Position numbers and translations under genes: made by a program. The notes under the pieces were generated by a model. The model did no database searches and was not told the origin of the DNA. It worked only from the letters and a program-made list of their open reading frames with translations. Shown piece by piece: positions 1-12,200 of a stretch of 64,000 nucleotides of DNA. Every line of letters begins with the position of its first letter. Position 1 is the stretch's first letter. Source of the stretch: Gammaproteobacteria bacterium 50_400_T64 (lineage in GTDB: Bacteria > Pseudomonadota > Gammaproteobacteria > Pseudomonadales > Porticoccaceae); NCBI GenBank assembly GCA_002162755.1, contig MAAS01000015.1, forward strand, positions 104,872 through 168,871, written 5' to 3'.

Positions 1-178
1 CAGGCCTTGGCGGCACCGGATACATTTCGGCGGTATCGAAAAAATTAACGCCTTCGGCAAGGGCAAAGTCCATTTGCTCGCAGGCCTCATCCAGGGTGTT
101 TTGCTGCCCCCAGGTCATGGTGCCCAGACAAATAGCACTGACTTTAAGGTCGGTCTGACCTAAAGAACGATATTCCAT
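1..178 (-). CDS. tas: Aldo/keto reductase, Tas-like (N-terminal part only)
   Basis: The minus-strand frame opens at an ATG at 178 and runs off the left edge, so about 59 N-terminal residues are visible. They begin MEYRSLGQTDLKVSAICLG and contain GTMTWGQQN and the segment FFDTAEMYPVPPRP. This matches the start of E. coli Tas closely, including the MYPVPPRPE stretch. The family is NADPH-dependent and folds as a TIM barrel; the Asp of FDTAEMY is one of the catalytic tetrad (family knowledge). The catalytic Lys and His lie outside the window. The physiological substrate is not predictable from this fragment. Confidence 0.88.
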   Translation of the reverse strand, partial: MEYRSLGQTDLKVSAICLGTMTWGQQNTLDEACEQMDFALAEGVNFFDTAEMYPVPPRP

Positions 179-347
179 AATGATTAGTTCCTGCCGCTAT
201 TCAGCCTCACGCCATAGCATTTTGTTATTAGAAGAAGTCCCTATTTAAACCTATAGGATGAGATAAAACACTACAAAACCAGCAACTCTATCAGGTAGTA
301 TCTAATACGCACTTGTTTTTTATAAAAACAAACCGGGGAGTAGAACT

Positions 348-740
348 ATGAAAGTCAGCGCCAAAGAACTTGTCAACAATGCCATGAAAGAAATCGAAAC
401 GCTTAGCCTTGAGCAAGCGTCCGCACTGCTGGGTGATGATAGCGCTGTATTTGTCGACATTCGCGATATACGAGAACTCCCTCGTGGCGGTAAAATCCCG
501 GGCGCCCTGCACGCACCCCGTGGCATGCTTGAATTTTGGGTTGATCCGGAAAGTGAATACCATCGGGATATTTTTTCATCGGGCAAAAAATTTGTTCTTT
601 ACTGCGCAAAAAGCCATCGTTCTGCCCTCGCCACACTCGCCCTGAAAAATATGGGTTTACAGCCTGTCTGCCATATTGATGGCGGCTATGAAGCCTGGAC
701 AAAAGCAGGCCTAAGCACCGAATCAGTAGAGAAGAAATAG
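348..740 (+). CDS. Single-domain rhodanese-like protein
   Basis: This 130-residue cytoplasmic protein has no signal peptide. It has a single rhodanese fold: VFVDIRDIRE near residues 34-43, IPGALHAPRG near 50-59, and the active-site loop CAKSHRS with Cys86 as the probable persulfide-forming residue. GGYEAW near 112 is the usual C-terminal motif. Rhodanese domains pass sulfane sulfur to acceptors; the acceptor here is unknown. A GGGGAG ribosome site lies 7 bases before the ATG. It is divergent from the Tas-like gene, with about 170 bp between them, and appears to be transcribed alone. The domain call is safe; the role is open. Confidence 0.88.
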   Translation: MKVSAKELVNNAMKEIETLSLEQASALLGDDSAVFVDIRDIRELPRGGKIPGALHAPRGMLEFWVDPESEYHRDIFSSGKKFVLYCAKSHRSALATLALKNMGLQPVCHIDGGYEAWTKAGLSTESVEKK

Positions 741-772
741 CCTGGACCAACCCCGTTTTCACTGCTTTTCAG

Positions 773-800
773 TTGACACACAGGTCGTGACTTCTATGAT
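773..800 (+). promoter_or_regulatory. Sigma-70 type promoter of the GGDEF-EAL gene
   Basis: A perfect -35 box TTGACA (773-778) is followed by a 16-bp spacer and TATGAT (795-800, 5 of 6 consensus). Transcription would start near 807, leaving a short leader before the ATG at 841. Judged by eye against the consensus. Confidence 0.72.
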
Positions 801-840
801 CAACTGTAAAAAAACACTTTCTCGTTTCGAGTGCTCCTGA

Positions 841-3126
841 ATGCCAGTACTTAGCAATTTATGGCGTATCTATTTATTTGTCATTACCAGCTCAATAACT
901 GCGTTGGTTTTGCTGGGTGTATTCCAATGGAACAAAGTCAAACAAGATGCCGACACAGAGTTGCGTTATCTCAACAATGTCAGTTTTACATCGACACGAG
1001 CAATGCTCAGTTATCAGAAAAGCATCTTCGACAGCCTCAGTGACGAGATAGTAGCGCTCGATCTTACCAATGACATCGACAAATTAAATGAGATGGTAAA
1101 GCGGGTTGTAAAAAACAATTCCGAGGTGACAGCCATCATGGTCAGGGATCCGGAAGGTGGTCTGATACTAACAAGTGGAGAAATCGCCAATACTGACGGC
1201 CTCCCCTCACTGCTTAGCGACCCTATAACTCAATATAACTTCCAAAGAGCCCTCGCGCAAAATGCACTTGTTATTGGCAACAACAGATTCATTCCCTGGC
1301 TTAACAAACAAGTTATTGGCGTACATTATGCGGTGCGTCAGAAAGGAAAGGTCATCGCTGTACTAACCAGTGCTATAGAACACAGTATTGATGGCTCTGC
1401 CTGGAATAACAGTCAATTAACACGCGGCACTATCTTGCAACTTTTTCGAGACGACTATCATTTTATCTACAGCTCAAGACCTCAATACAAGAAAAACCCC
1501 AAAGAATATTTAATTCCTATTCCAGAAGAAATGGTTAATTACTTTATTGATCAGCTACAGATACAGGCGGGAATATCATCCGAAGAGCTTCGCAGCTCGG
1601 GCCAGCTAATTTCTGTCAACGCCCTGTTCGAGCCGGGTATGGATGCTCTATTCACCATACGTTACGAACCCTATTACCGCTACTACACTCTCAGCTCCAT
1701 AGAAAGATCTAGCCTTTATGGTAACTTTTTGCCCAAATTTATTTGGCAAATCGCGATAATAATCGCCTTCAACATCCTGCTTTTTCTGATGTTTAATTTC
1801 TTTAATCGCGAGCAGAAGAAATCACAGAAGCGACTTCTTTTTCAGGCCAATCACGACCAACTCACCGGCTTACCCAATCGTTACTACCTTGCTGAGCACT
1901 TCCACAGCTGGTCCCAAGCTTGCGAAGGAAGGTTTGCCCTTTTTTTTATTGACCTTGATAATTTCAAAGTCATTAATGACCACTACGGCCATGCCACAGG
2001 TGATAAAATACTTATCGAGGTCGCACAACGCATTGAAGCCCAATTTAAAGATTTAAACATAAGGCATGGCGGCGACGAATTTATTATTTTCATTCCTGAA
2101 AATGACGGGGCTTATCTAGTACAACTCGCAAACAATTTCATTAATGATTTAATGCAGCCTATTACAGCCGACAACACCGAGTTTTCTGTAACGTCGAGTA
2201 TTGGCATTGTCTGCGCCCCGAGCAATGGCCAGGAGCTCGGTACTTTACTCAGTAAAGCCGACATCGCCATGTATGAAGCAAAAAAACACCGAAACGAAGC
2301 CTTCCTCTTTTCCGATGAACTGGAACAACGTAGCGCCTATAACACGGCCATTGAAAGGGAGCTGCGCACGGCCGTCGAGCGCGACGAGATTGCCATGATG
2401 TACCAACCTCAAATCGACAGTAATACCGGCAATACGATTGGCGTCGAAGCCCTTGTACGCTGGAATAATCGCGAACTCGGGAATGTGCCACCCTCTGATT
2501 TTATCCCTATCGCTGAAAGCATGGGCTTGATGAATGAGCTCGGTCAGTTTATTACCCTTAGGGCGATTGAAGAAATCGAGGAAGTGTGCCAACAGACAGG
2601 ACCATTGCGCCTGTCGATCAATGTATCCGTACAGCAATTACTCACTGAGGGTTTCTTTGAATTTTTTCAGGAAGAGATAAAACGACGGGGTAACGATAAT
2701 CTTTCTCTAATGCTTGAAGTAACGGAAAGCATGTTTATCGAAGATTTAAAGCTGGCTGTTTTTGTCCTACAGCGCTTCAGTGATATTGGCGTGGAAATTT
2801 CTCTCGACGACTTTGGCACGGGTTTTTCTTCGCTTAGCCTGTTAGCCGACCTGCCTATTCATGAGCTTAAAATTGATAAAAGCTTTATCGATAAAATATT
2901 AACCGATGAAAAAGCCAAACGCCTGATGCACAGCATTATTAGCATTGGCAAAGATCTTAAGCTAACGACTGTTGCCGAAGGTGTCGAAGACCAAGAGCAG
3001 CTAGCAGTACTGCAGTTTTTTGGCTGCGACCTGATTCAGGGTTATTACTATTCAAAGCCGCTGAGTAAAGCAGACCTACTCGCCTTTCTTCTTACTTCCG
3101 ATAACAAAGTCCTCGGCAAAAATTAA
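841..3126 (+). CDS. Membrane GGDEF-EAL cyclic-di-GMP turnover protein
   Basis: 761 residues. A transmembrane helix at about 8-28 and a second near 300-320 (IWQIAIIIAFNILLFLMF) enclose a periplasmic sensor region of about 270 residues without a motif I recognise. A GGDEF domain follows with an intact GGDEF at 410-414, then an EAL domain with intact EAL at 536-538 and the downstream motifs DDFGTGFSSL and AEGVED. Both cyclase and phosphodiesterase residues therefore look present. The product-inhibition site (RxxD five residues before GGDEF) reads QFKD, so feedback inhibition is probably lost. In such dual proteins the net activity is often phosphodiesterase, with GGDEF as a GTP sensor, but this cannot be decided here. 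It stands alone behind its own promoter. Confidence 0.93.
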   Translation: MPVLSNLWRIYLFVITSSITALVLLGVFQWNKVKQDADTELRYLNNVSFTSTRAMLSYQKSIFDSLSDEIVALDLTNDIDKLNEMVKRVVKNNSEVTAIMVRDPEGGLILTSGEIANTDGLPSLLSDPITQYNFQRALAQNALVIGNNRFIPWLNKQVIGVHYAVRQKGKVIAVLTSAIEHSIDGSAWNNSQLTRGTILQLFRDDYHFIYSSRPQYKKNPKEYLIPIPEEMVNYFIDQLQIQAGISSEELRSSGQLISVNALFEPGMDALFTIRYEPYYRYYTLSSIERSSLYGNFLPKFIWQIAIIIAFNILLFLMFNFFNREQKKSQKRLLFQANHDQLTGLPNRYYLAEHFHSWSQACEGRFALFFIDLDNFKVINDHYGHATGDKILIEVAQRIEAQFKDLNIRHGGDEFIIFIPENDGAYLVQLANNFINDLMQPITADNTEFSVTSSIGIVCAPSNGQELGTLLSKADIAMYEAKKHRNEAFLFSDELEQRSAYNTAIERELRTAVERDEIAMMYQPQIDSNTGNTIGVEALVRWNNRELGNVPPSDFIPIAESMGLMNELGQFITLRAIEEIEEVCQQTGPLRLSINVSVQQLLTEGFFEFFQEEIKRRGNDNLSLMLEVTESMFIEDLKLAVFVLQRFSDIGVEISLDDFGTGFSSLSLLADLPIHELKIDKSFIDKILTDEKAKRLMHSIISIGKDLKLTTVAEGVEDQEQLAVLQFFGCDLIQGYYYSKPLSKADLLAFLLTSDNKVLGKN

Positions 3127-3180
3127 AATCACGCCTCTCTGCACGGTATTGACTCTGCCATTAAGGCCTGACAATTCTGT

Positions 3181-3210
3181 TTATTAAGTCCCGCGCTGAA
3201 AGGATATAAT
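3181..3210 (+). promoter_or_regulatory. Possible promoter of the SpoU methyltransferase gene
   Basis: TATAAT at 3205-3210 is a perfect -10 box. The -35 region (TTATTA, 18 bp upstream) matches only 3 of 6 positions. The -10 lies 36 bp before the ATG at 3247. Confidence 0.4.
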
Positions 3211-3246
3211 GCAGCCTCATTTTTCCACTACCCGCGAATACCCCGT

Positions 3247-4014
3247 ATGAGTTACGCCGAACGCCAGCAATTTTTCAAACAATTACTTACCGTCTTCGGT
3301 CGAAAAACCGTATTGGAAGCACTACAGGAAACGAAAATTCCCGCCTACCGTTTACATCTAGCGAGTAGTAACCGCAATGATGCGACCATGAAGAAAATCA
3401 TCGCTCTGGCTGAGGCTCGCGAGATTGAAATTCAGCACCACAGTCGCCAGGAGCTGTCTCGTATTTCCCGTAATCAGCGCCAGGATCAGGGTGTTGCACT
3501 TGACCTGCAGTGCCCCCATTACGGTGACTATCAAAGCCTGATTAAACAGCTGCCGAAGAAGCTCTGCTTAATCGCTTTAGATCGCATCACTAATCCGCAA
3601 AACCTCGGCATGGTGATTCGCTCTATTTGCGCCAGCCCTATCGACGGGCTGCTATTGCCCAGTAAAGGCTGTGCGCCGTTGTCACCCCTCGTCATTAAAG
3701 CCAGTGCAGGCACACTGTTTCGCTGCCCTATCTATCGCTGTGATAGCCTGCCTGCGGCCCTGAAAGAGTTTGCAGCACTGGGCACCAGTGTCTGCACCTT
3801 AAATGCCGCGACGGGTACGGATCTGGCTGAACATAAAGCCCAGGCACGAACGATTTATGTGCTCGGGAATGAGACTGACGGGGTGTCTAAAGAAGTTAAT
3901 CAACGGGCTACCGAGCAGCTCAACATCCCCATGGCCAATGGTGTTGAATCACTCAATGTCGCCGTTACTGCGGCTCTACTGGCTTTCCGGCAGGTGATCG
4001 CCAAAGCTGACTAA
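3247..4014 (+). CDS. SpoU/TrmH family RNA 2'-O-methyltransferase
   Basis: 255 residues. An N-terminal substrate-binding half begins with FGRKTVLEALQ. The C-terminal SPOUT half has all three motifs: NPQNLGMVIRS (motif 1, Asn and Arg conserved), VLGNETDGVS (motif 2) and IPMANGVESLNVAVTAALL (motif 3, trefoil-knot SAM site). The architecture resembles RlmB (23S rRNA G2251) and related rRNA/tRNA ribose methylases. The residue it modifies cannot be named from sequence alone. Its 3' end overlaps that of the convergent MFS gene by 50 bp. Confidence 0.88.
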   Translation: MSYAERQQFFKQLLTVFGRKTVLEALQETKIPAYRLHLASSNRNDATMKKIIALAEAREIEIQHHSRQELSRISRNQRQDQGVALDLQCPHYGDYQSLIKQLPKKLCLIALDRITNPQNLGMVIRSICASPIDGLLLPSKGCAPLSPLVIKASAGTLFRCPIYRCDSLPAALKEFAALGTSVCTLNAATGTDLAEHKAQARTIYVLGNETDGVSKEVNQRATEQLNIPMANGVESLNVAVTAALLAFRQVIAKAD

Positions 4015-5185
4015 AGACACCGAGGGATGCCACCAACAGGGTAAGGGCACCGAGAGCAGCAAACGTGTCGAGCACGCCCTGAGCACTGATCAGCTGCCCA
4101 GTCACCCAGGCACCTATCGGCGCAGTACCAAAAAAGGCTAGCTGATAAATTGATACCACTCGCGAACGATAGGCCTCCGGCGCTTCGGTGTGAGTCATCA
4201 TGCGACCCAGGCTGATCGATATACCGGAGAACATGCCCCACACCAGCACTGCTGGAAACAACAGATTAACGGGGAGATGCGTGGCAATCAGCAGCATAAT
4301 CAGGCCGCGGGAAAAAAGGCTGATCACCAACACTCTACCGGGCTGACGAAAACCGCCGCTGAGCCGCAGATAGAGCACATTGGCAAGTAATACACCCGCG
4401 GTAAAACTGAGCTGCAGGGCAGCATAAAAAACAGCACTTTGCCCGTAGACCTCCCGCGTCATCAGCGGCATCGCCACCAGATACACACCAAAGCCGAGAA
4501 ACCCCGTCGCACCCACCAACAGCATCAGAGCGCGTAGCCGGGCATGGTGCCAGACTGCCCGCAAACCTGCGGTAATCGTCTGACTTTGGCGCTGTCGTCC
4601 TTTAGGCAGCCCTACACCGGCAGGCTGGCTAGCGCGAAGAAATAAGCCCGCAGCGATAAACATCAACATCTGAAAAATAAGTAACATGCTAAGGCCGATA
4701 CGATCAAACAAGCCCGCTGATAAATAACCCAGACTTTGTGCCGCAAACTGAACCAGAGTGGTGCGCACTACTGAGCGCTGTAAATCCTCACTGGCAACCT
4801 GAGATAGCAGGCTTTCCCGTGCCGGTTGAATAAAGGCGGTAATAACACCGTAGCTAGCGCCAAAAACAATCAACAGCTGATAGCTTAAATAGCCACTATT
4901 AACGGCAATAAACATCATGCCAAAGGGCAATAAATACAACAGATAAAGACGAAAAAGGTAACTGCCAAGATGGCGATTATCGGAGAGTGCCCCGCCCAGT
5001 AAAATAAGGAGCAGGTTGGGCAGCATCACCGCCATTTGCGCTAGCCCAACGCGATCTGCCGGCTCATTTAGTACACCAACCACCAGCCAGGGGAAGATGA
5101 CCACTTGCAAGCCCATGGCCACCGCACTGCTACCGAGCCCAGCCAGATAAAACTGAAAACGGCCTGGCCCCGAGCTTTCACGCAT
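3965..5185 (-). CDS. Major facilitator superfamily transporter (EntS/MFS_3-like)
   Basis: 406 residues, almost entirely hydrophobic, consistent with 12 membrane helices. The loop after helix 2 (LLGGALSDNRHLG) is the MFS motif A region in the degenerate form typical of the EntS/MFS_3 group. A basic central loop (GLPKGRQRQSQT, near 195-206) separates the two six-helix halves. Homologues export siderophores, drugs or metabolites by proton antiport; no substrate can be assigned. The tail overlaps the end of the SpoU gene. Confidence 0.82.
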   Translation of the reverse strand: MRESSGPGRFQFYLAGLGSSAVAMGLQVVIFPWLVVGVLNEPADRVGLAQMAVMLPNLLLILLGGALSDNRHLGSYLFRLYLLYLLPFGMMFIAVNSGYLSYQLLIVFGASYGVITAFIQPARESLLSQVASEDLQRSVVRTTLVQFAAQSLGYLSAGLFDRIGLSMLLIFQMLMFIAAGLFLRASQPAGVGLPKGRQRQSQTITAGLRAVWHHARLRALMLLVGATGFLGFGVYLVAMPLMTREVYGQSAVFYAALQLSFTAGVLLANVLYLRLSGGFRQPGRVLVISLFSRGLIMLLIATHLPVNLLFPAVLVWGMFSGISISLGRMMTHTEAPEAYRSRVVSIYQLAFFGTAPIGAWVTGQLISAQGVLDTFAALGALTLLVASLGVFSQLWRSPAGKPVEPQ

Positions 5186-5252
5186 AGGCGCTATACACCT
5201 GTCGCGGTCGAGGGGCGTTTAACGAAAGACATTAAATACTGAGGGTTTGCTA

Positions 5253-5672
5253 TCAAATGGCTTCTTTCACCCACTCGCAACGCAGGCGAATATCGTCACT
5301 GCCGGGGCTGTGGTATTCCGCGTCGATACTCTCCCAAATAAAGGAATGCACACCGGACATTTCCGTCTCAAGATGCACATAGGCGCTGACCCAGTACATT
5401 TTGTGCAGTAGAGCTTCAAACTGCTCGATCCACATTTTCCACTCGTATTCGATGCCCTGATAAGGCGCGCCAAAATGAACAATCTCTGTGTGCTGACTAA
5501 TATCACCGGCGAGTTGACTAGAAGAAGTAAACATTTCACGACTTAACAGGGGCCAACTTTCAGCACTGGGCAAGGAATTCATTGCCTCACGGTTGGCCTT
5601 AATACGATCCACGCCATCGGGCCGGTACACTGCATCTTTAATACAACCGTAGACGACGGATTCTTCCTGCAT
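5253..5672 (-). CDS. Conserved hypothetical protein downstream of ligA
   Basis: 139 residues, soluble, no signal peptide, rich in Trp, Glu and Tyr. I do not recognise a named domain. The ATG at 5672 is preferred because GGGG lies six bases before it; a longer TTG frame to 5684 would use up that ribosome site. It sits 119 bp downstream of ligA on the same strand and could be the last gene of the smc-zipA-ligA cluster. The two halves (5-60 and 60-139) show no internal repeat. Function unknown. Confidence 0.7.
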   Translation of the reverse strand: MQEESVVYGCIKDAVYRPDGVDRIKANREAMNSLPSAESWPLLSREMFTSSSQLAGDISQHTEIVHFGAPYQGIEYEWKMWIEQFEALLHKMYWVSAYVHLETEMSGVHSFIWESIDAEYHSPGSDDIRLRCEWVKEAI

Positions 5673-5791
5673 GATCAACCCCAAATAACGTTAAATTCTG
5701 AACGTGTTGCGCGCATTATATTCCAGACTGTAAGTCTTAACGACAGACCTTTAACAAGCGCTAGAAATTCTTTAATACCAACGAAACAACA

Positions 5792-8028
<2,237 letters not shown>

Positions 8029-8061
8029 TGGCTGGGTTTTGGCCCGAGTAAATTTAGTGGA

Positions 8062-9156
8062 TTAAGCGCTTGTCGCTAAACGACGACGATTAAAGTCCAT
8101 AATACTCTCGCGGTAATGTTCAGCCGTTTGTTGACTGAGGGCGCTACGCTGCTGATCCTTCAACGCTCCACCGATAGCCGTGTTGATGCTATGAATACAT
8201 TCCAGCATCAAATCGAAAGTACCAAGGGGGTCGTCACTGTCTGCCAACACCATCATAAAGGTCACCCCCGGTGTCGAGAATTCATTCATTGTATTCAGTT
8301 CAAAAGTCCCAGGGTTGACGGAGTTCGCCATGCTGAAAAGCACATCGCCGGAGCCATCCTCCCGCACATGGCGATGGAAAATTTTTAACGAACCGTAACG
8401 TAAGCCATTTTTAACCACCGCCTCGAGCAAGTCGTTACCTTGAAAAACCTCGCCCTGCTCAGCCATTAAATGGAGAATAATAATATCGTCATCCTTACCA
8501 GCCTGCTTTGATTGGCTTGATGAACTGGCTTCTACGGATTTATTTTTACTGAATCGACCTTTAGATGATTTGTTTTTAGACCCTCTTTCTCTACGGCTCT
8601 TTTTACGCGATTCAGCCGGCGGACTATCACCCGGCTCATCGCCGTCGGCCACAAAAGGGGCCTCTTCAAAATCATCCGTTTGAGCACTCGCGGCAAGCGC
8701 TTCCTCAAACAGAGAAATTTGCGACTCATCACTTTTTATAACAGATGCCGACTCGCCCCCTGCAACCGTCTGTAGCGCAGGCTCAGCCTCGTCATCACCA
8801 GCCCATGCAGGCACATCGGCCAGCGGAGCATTTTCTTCAAAACCTGCCGCTGTCGGTTCAACTTGTCGAAAAGGTGCGGTTAGTCGGCTTGCATCCTGCT
8901 CACGGTTAGCCTTAATCGTCTGACTTAACTGTTCAGCGCTATCTTCATCACGAAAAGCGACAACGCGCGCCCCTCCCCCGGGCAACTCACTGCCAAACTC
9001 GTCAAGATCATCGCCTTCAAAAATGGGCTGTCGACGGCGTTTAACGCGCAGCTTGCCCTTACCTGCGCGGCGCACACGGCGAAAGCCATCCAGTAAAATA
9101 GCCACTATCAACAGAGCGCCAAGGGCGATGAGGATTTCGCGACCACCTAGTTCCAT
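8062..9156 (-). CDS. zipA: Cell division protein ZipA
   Basis: 364 residues. An N-terminal membrane anchor (about 8-22, ILIALGALLIVAILL) is followed by a basic stretch, then a long acidic, Ala/Ser-rich linker (about 50-215) including a Lys/Arg/Ser-rich patch near 183-205. The C-terminal FtsZ-binding domain (about 225-345) shows DIIILHLMAEQG, GDVLFSMANSVNPG and FSTPGVTFMM. ZipA tethers FtsZ filaments to the inner membrane and is limited to Gammaproteobacteria. It lies between smc and ligA on the same strand. Confidence 0.95.
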   Translation of the reverse strand: MELGGREILIALGALLIVAILLDGFRRVRRAGKGKLRVKRRRQPIFEGDDLDEFGSELPGGGARVVAFRDEDSAEQLSQTIKANREQDASRLTAPFRQVEPTAAGFEENAPLADVPAWAGDDEAEPALQTVAGGESASVIKSDESQISLFEEALAASAQTDDFEEAPFVADGDEPGDSPPAESRKKSRRERGSKNKSSKGRFSKNKSVEASSSSQSKQAGKDDDIIILHLMAEQGEVFQGNDLLEAVVKNGLRYGSLKIFHRHVREDGSGDVLFSMANSVNPGTFELNTMNEFSTPGVTFMMVLADSDDPLGTFDLMLECIHSINTAIGGALKDQQRSALSQQTAEHYRESIMDFNRRRLATSA

Positions 9157-9258
9157 TGCATATCAACCTTTCCAAATGTGCTAATGCCGAAGGCAAAAGA
9201 CTTATAAAACATTATGTAATTTACTTTATAAAGTATAGCTAGGTACTTGTTTTCGCTA

Positions 9259-12200
9259 TTATTGTGCTAGCTCTACGGCTTTGTCAACATCGACCGTAAC
9301 GAGACGCGAAACACCGGGCTCGTTCATTGTCACCCCCATCAGCTGATGGGCCATTTCCATCGCAATTTTATTGTGGGTAATATAAATAAATTGCACTGTT
9401 TCTGACATCTCTTTCACCATGCGCGCATAGCGCCCCACATTGGCGTCATCAAGAGGTGCATCCACCTCATCGAGCATACAAAAGGGCGCAGGGTTAAGCT
9501 TGAAAATGGAAAACACCAGAGCAATCGCTGTGAGCGCTTTTTCGCCCCCCGACAAGAGGTGAATGGTGGAGTTTTTCTTACCCGGTGGCTGAGCCATAAT
9601 CGTCACGCCAGTGTCCAGTAAATCATCGCCTGTTAACGCCAGATAGGCATGACCCCCGCCGAATAATTTTGGAAATAGCGCCTGCAACGAGTGGTTAATC
9701 GCATCGAAGGTTTCGCGAAAACGGGTGCGCGTCTCACGATCAATTTTACGGATGGCGCTCTCCAGAGTTTCCAGTGCCTCATTTAATTCACCATCTTGGG
9801 CATCGAGATAAGTCTTTCGTTCCGACTCAATTCTAAATTCATCCACTGCGGCAAGATTGATGGCCCCAAGGCGCTGCACACGGTTTTCAACCTGCTGTAA
9901 ACGCCGCTCCCACTCCGGCTCATCGGCGCCATCGGGTAACGCCGTTATCACATCGTCTAGCACATAGTCAGCCTCGGCCACCTGCTCGGCAATGGTTTTC
10001 GCCCGGGTTTCAAGCTCCTGGGTCGTCAGCCGCTGCTGCTCGAGAGCACTACGCTGTTTTTCCAGCGCGGCTTCAAGACGACTACGCTCATTTTCGCATT
10101 CGCGTATGCCGTGCTCGGCTTGTTGAACAAGAATACGCACGGCCGATAACGCTTTCTCAACAATCAAGCGCTGCTCCAGGCGTGCTTCTAACTCTACATT
10201 AAGATCGTCGCCCGGATCCTGCTCACCTTTAGAGGTATTCAAAAGCGTTTGCTGACGTTCTTTCAAACGGGCAACTTGTATCTCAAGCCGGGCAATGCCT
10301 TCTTTTATCGACGATAGCTGTGTACTCACTGACTGCTCGCGCATGGCCAGCTCGTGTACTTTGTCGCGATCATGGCGCGCTTTCTGCCGATCGTCGTCAA
10401 GGGTTTTACGTAATTGATCACGCTGGGTCGATAATTGTTCGCGGCGCAGATTGTCGCCGGTCATCGACTCGATACCCAGCTCGAGTATCTGGCGAGAATC
10501 GCGCAGGCGCTCTTTATCCTGCTCGAGCTGCATGCGCGCCTCTTCCAGCTCTTCGGCGATGCGGGTCTTCTGCTGGGCGATTTGCCCAATGCGCTCTTTG
10601 GTGACATTCAATTTGGATTGCAGCTGGGCACTTTGTTGCTGCAGTACATCTCTGCCAGTATCAAGAGTGGCACGCTGCGCTTCACTCGCCTTTAAAGCTT
10701 GCTGCTTGCTCTCTTGCTGCTCTAACAATATCTCGACTTCATCGCGCAGAGCCGCCAGCTGAGTATTGGTTTCATCCAGATCGCGTTTGCGTAACAGCAC
10801 ACCAGCCGAAGCATCAACCTCACGGGCAACGCGCACCCAGTTGGGGCCAAACCACAAGCCATCACGACTGATCACCGATTCATGAGCGGCGAGGCTGGCG
10901 CGTAATGCCAACGCTTCGTCAAGATTCTCAGCCGTTAATACACCGGCCAATACCGCTTCGGATCGCCGGTCAGCACCGCTGACTTTAGCCAGTAATTGAT
11001 TGGGGGATGCATTTACGTCAGCACCAGCAGCCACAGAACCATCAAGTAGCAGCACACTGCCTGCACTAATGGCGGCAATGGATTCGGCGTAGGCATCAAT
11101 TTTATCGACACACACCGCCTGCAAAAAATCACCGAGCACAGTTTCAACAGCAGCTTCCCAGCCACTATCAACACGCAGGTCATCCGCCAGACGCACTGCA
11201 GAAGACAGCTGGTTTTTCTCTAGCCAGATACGCTGGCTGTCATCGTCACCCAGAGCCGCCTGTTGCAGGGCTTCCAGAGATGCAGCCCGGCCGCTCAGTG
11301 TTTGTACTTGCTCGCGAGCACTGCTCAGGGCATTGGCAATATCGACCCCTTCGCCACGGCTTTGTTCTATTTGAAAGCGCACGTCCTCGATCTGGCAATC
11401 GTGAGCCGCCAGCTCTTCGCCACACTCGGCAATATTGGCCTCAAACAATTCAATATCTTCACCCTCGGCACTTTGCTCAAGCTCAGCGCGTTCGCTGTTA
11501 AAACGCTGGATGCGCTGTCCCAGTTTATCGATAGAGGTGTCGAGATGCTGAATGCGCGACTGCTGCACTTCCACTTCACGCTGGGCTGTCGAGGCCGTTT
11601 TATTGAACTCATCCCACTCGCCCTGCCAGTTTTGCATACCCTGTTCAGATTGTTTTAAGGCTTCGCCAGAGAGCACTTCTGCCTCGCGCATGGCACCTAA
11701 CTGCTGGCTTATTTCGGCCAGCTCAGCGTGCCAACCCGTGGCCTTACTTTGATCGGTTTGAAGATGCTGCTCGGACTCTGCAAAATTGCGCTGGGTTTGC
11801 TCGAGATCTTCACGCAGCTCGCGAGCCCTGTCTTCAGCGTGTTTTATCGACTGTTCGATACGCGCAACTTCAGCACCTGCCGCATAGTAGCGGCTCTGAA
11901 TTTCATTAAACTTATCGTTACTCTCGCTGTGCTCCAGGCGAAACCTCTCCAGCTCTGCCCCCTGATGAGCCCTGTCGACCAGGTGGGCTTCAATTTGCAG
12001 ACTTTGCTCAGCAATAATTTCACGCTTTATTTGTGCCTGCTGATCGAGATCTTGCCAGCGCAAGGCCTGTAACTGAGCCCGCAACAGGCGCTCTTCTTGC
12101 TTGAAGGTCGTATATTTTGCAGCCGCTTCGGCCTGCCGCTCGAGTCGAGACAACTGGCGACCCAGCTCATCACGAATATCAGTGAGTCTCTCAAGATTTT

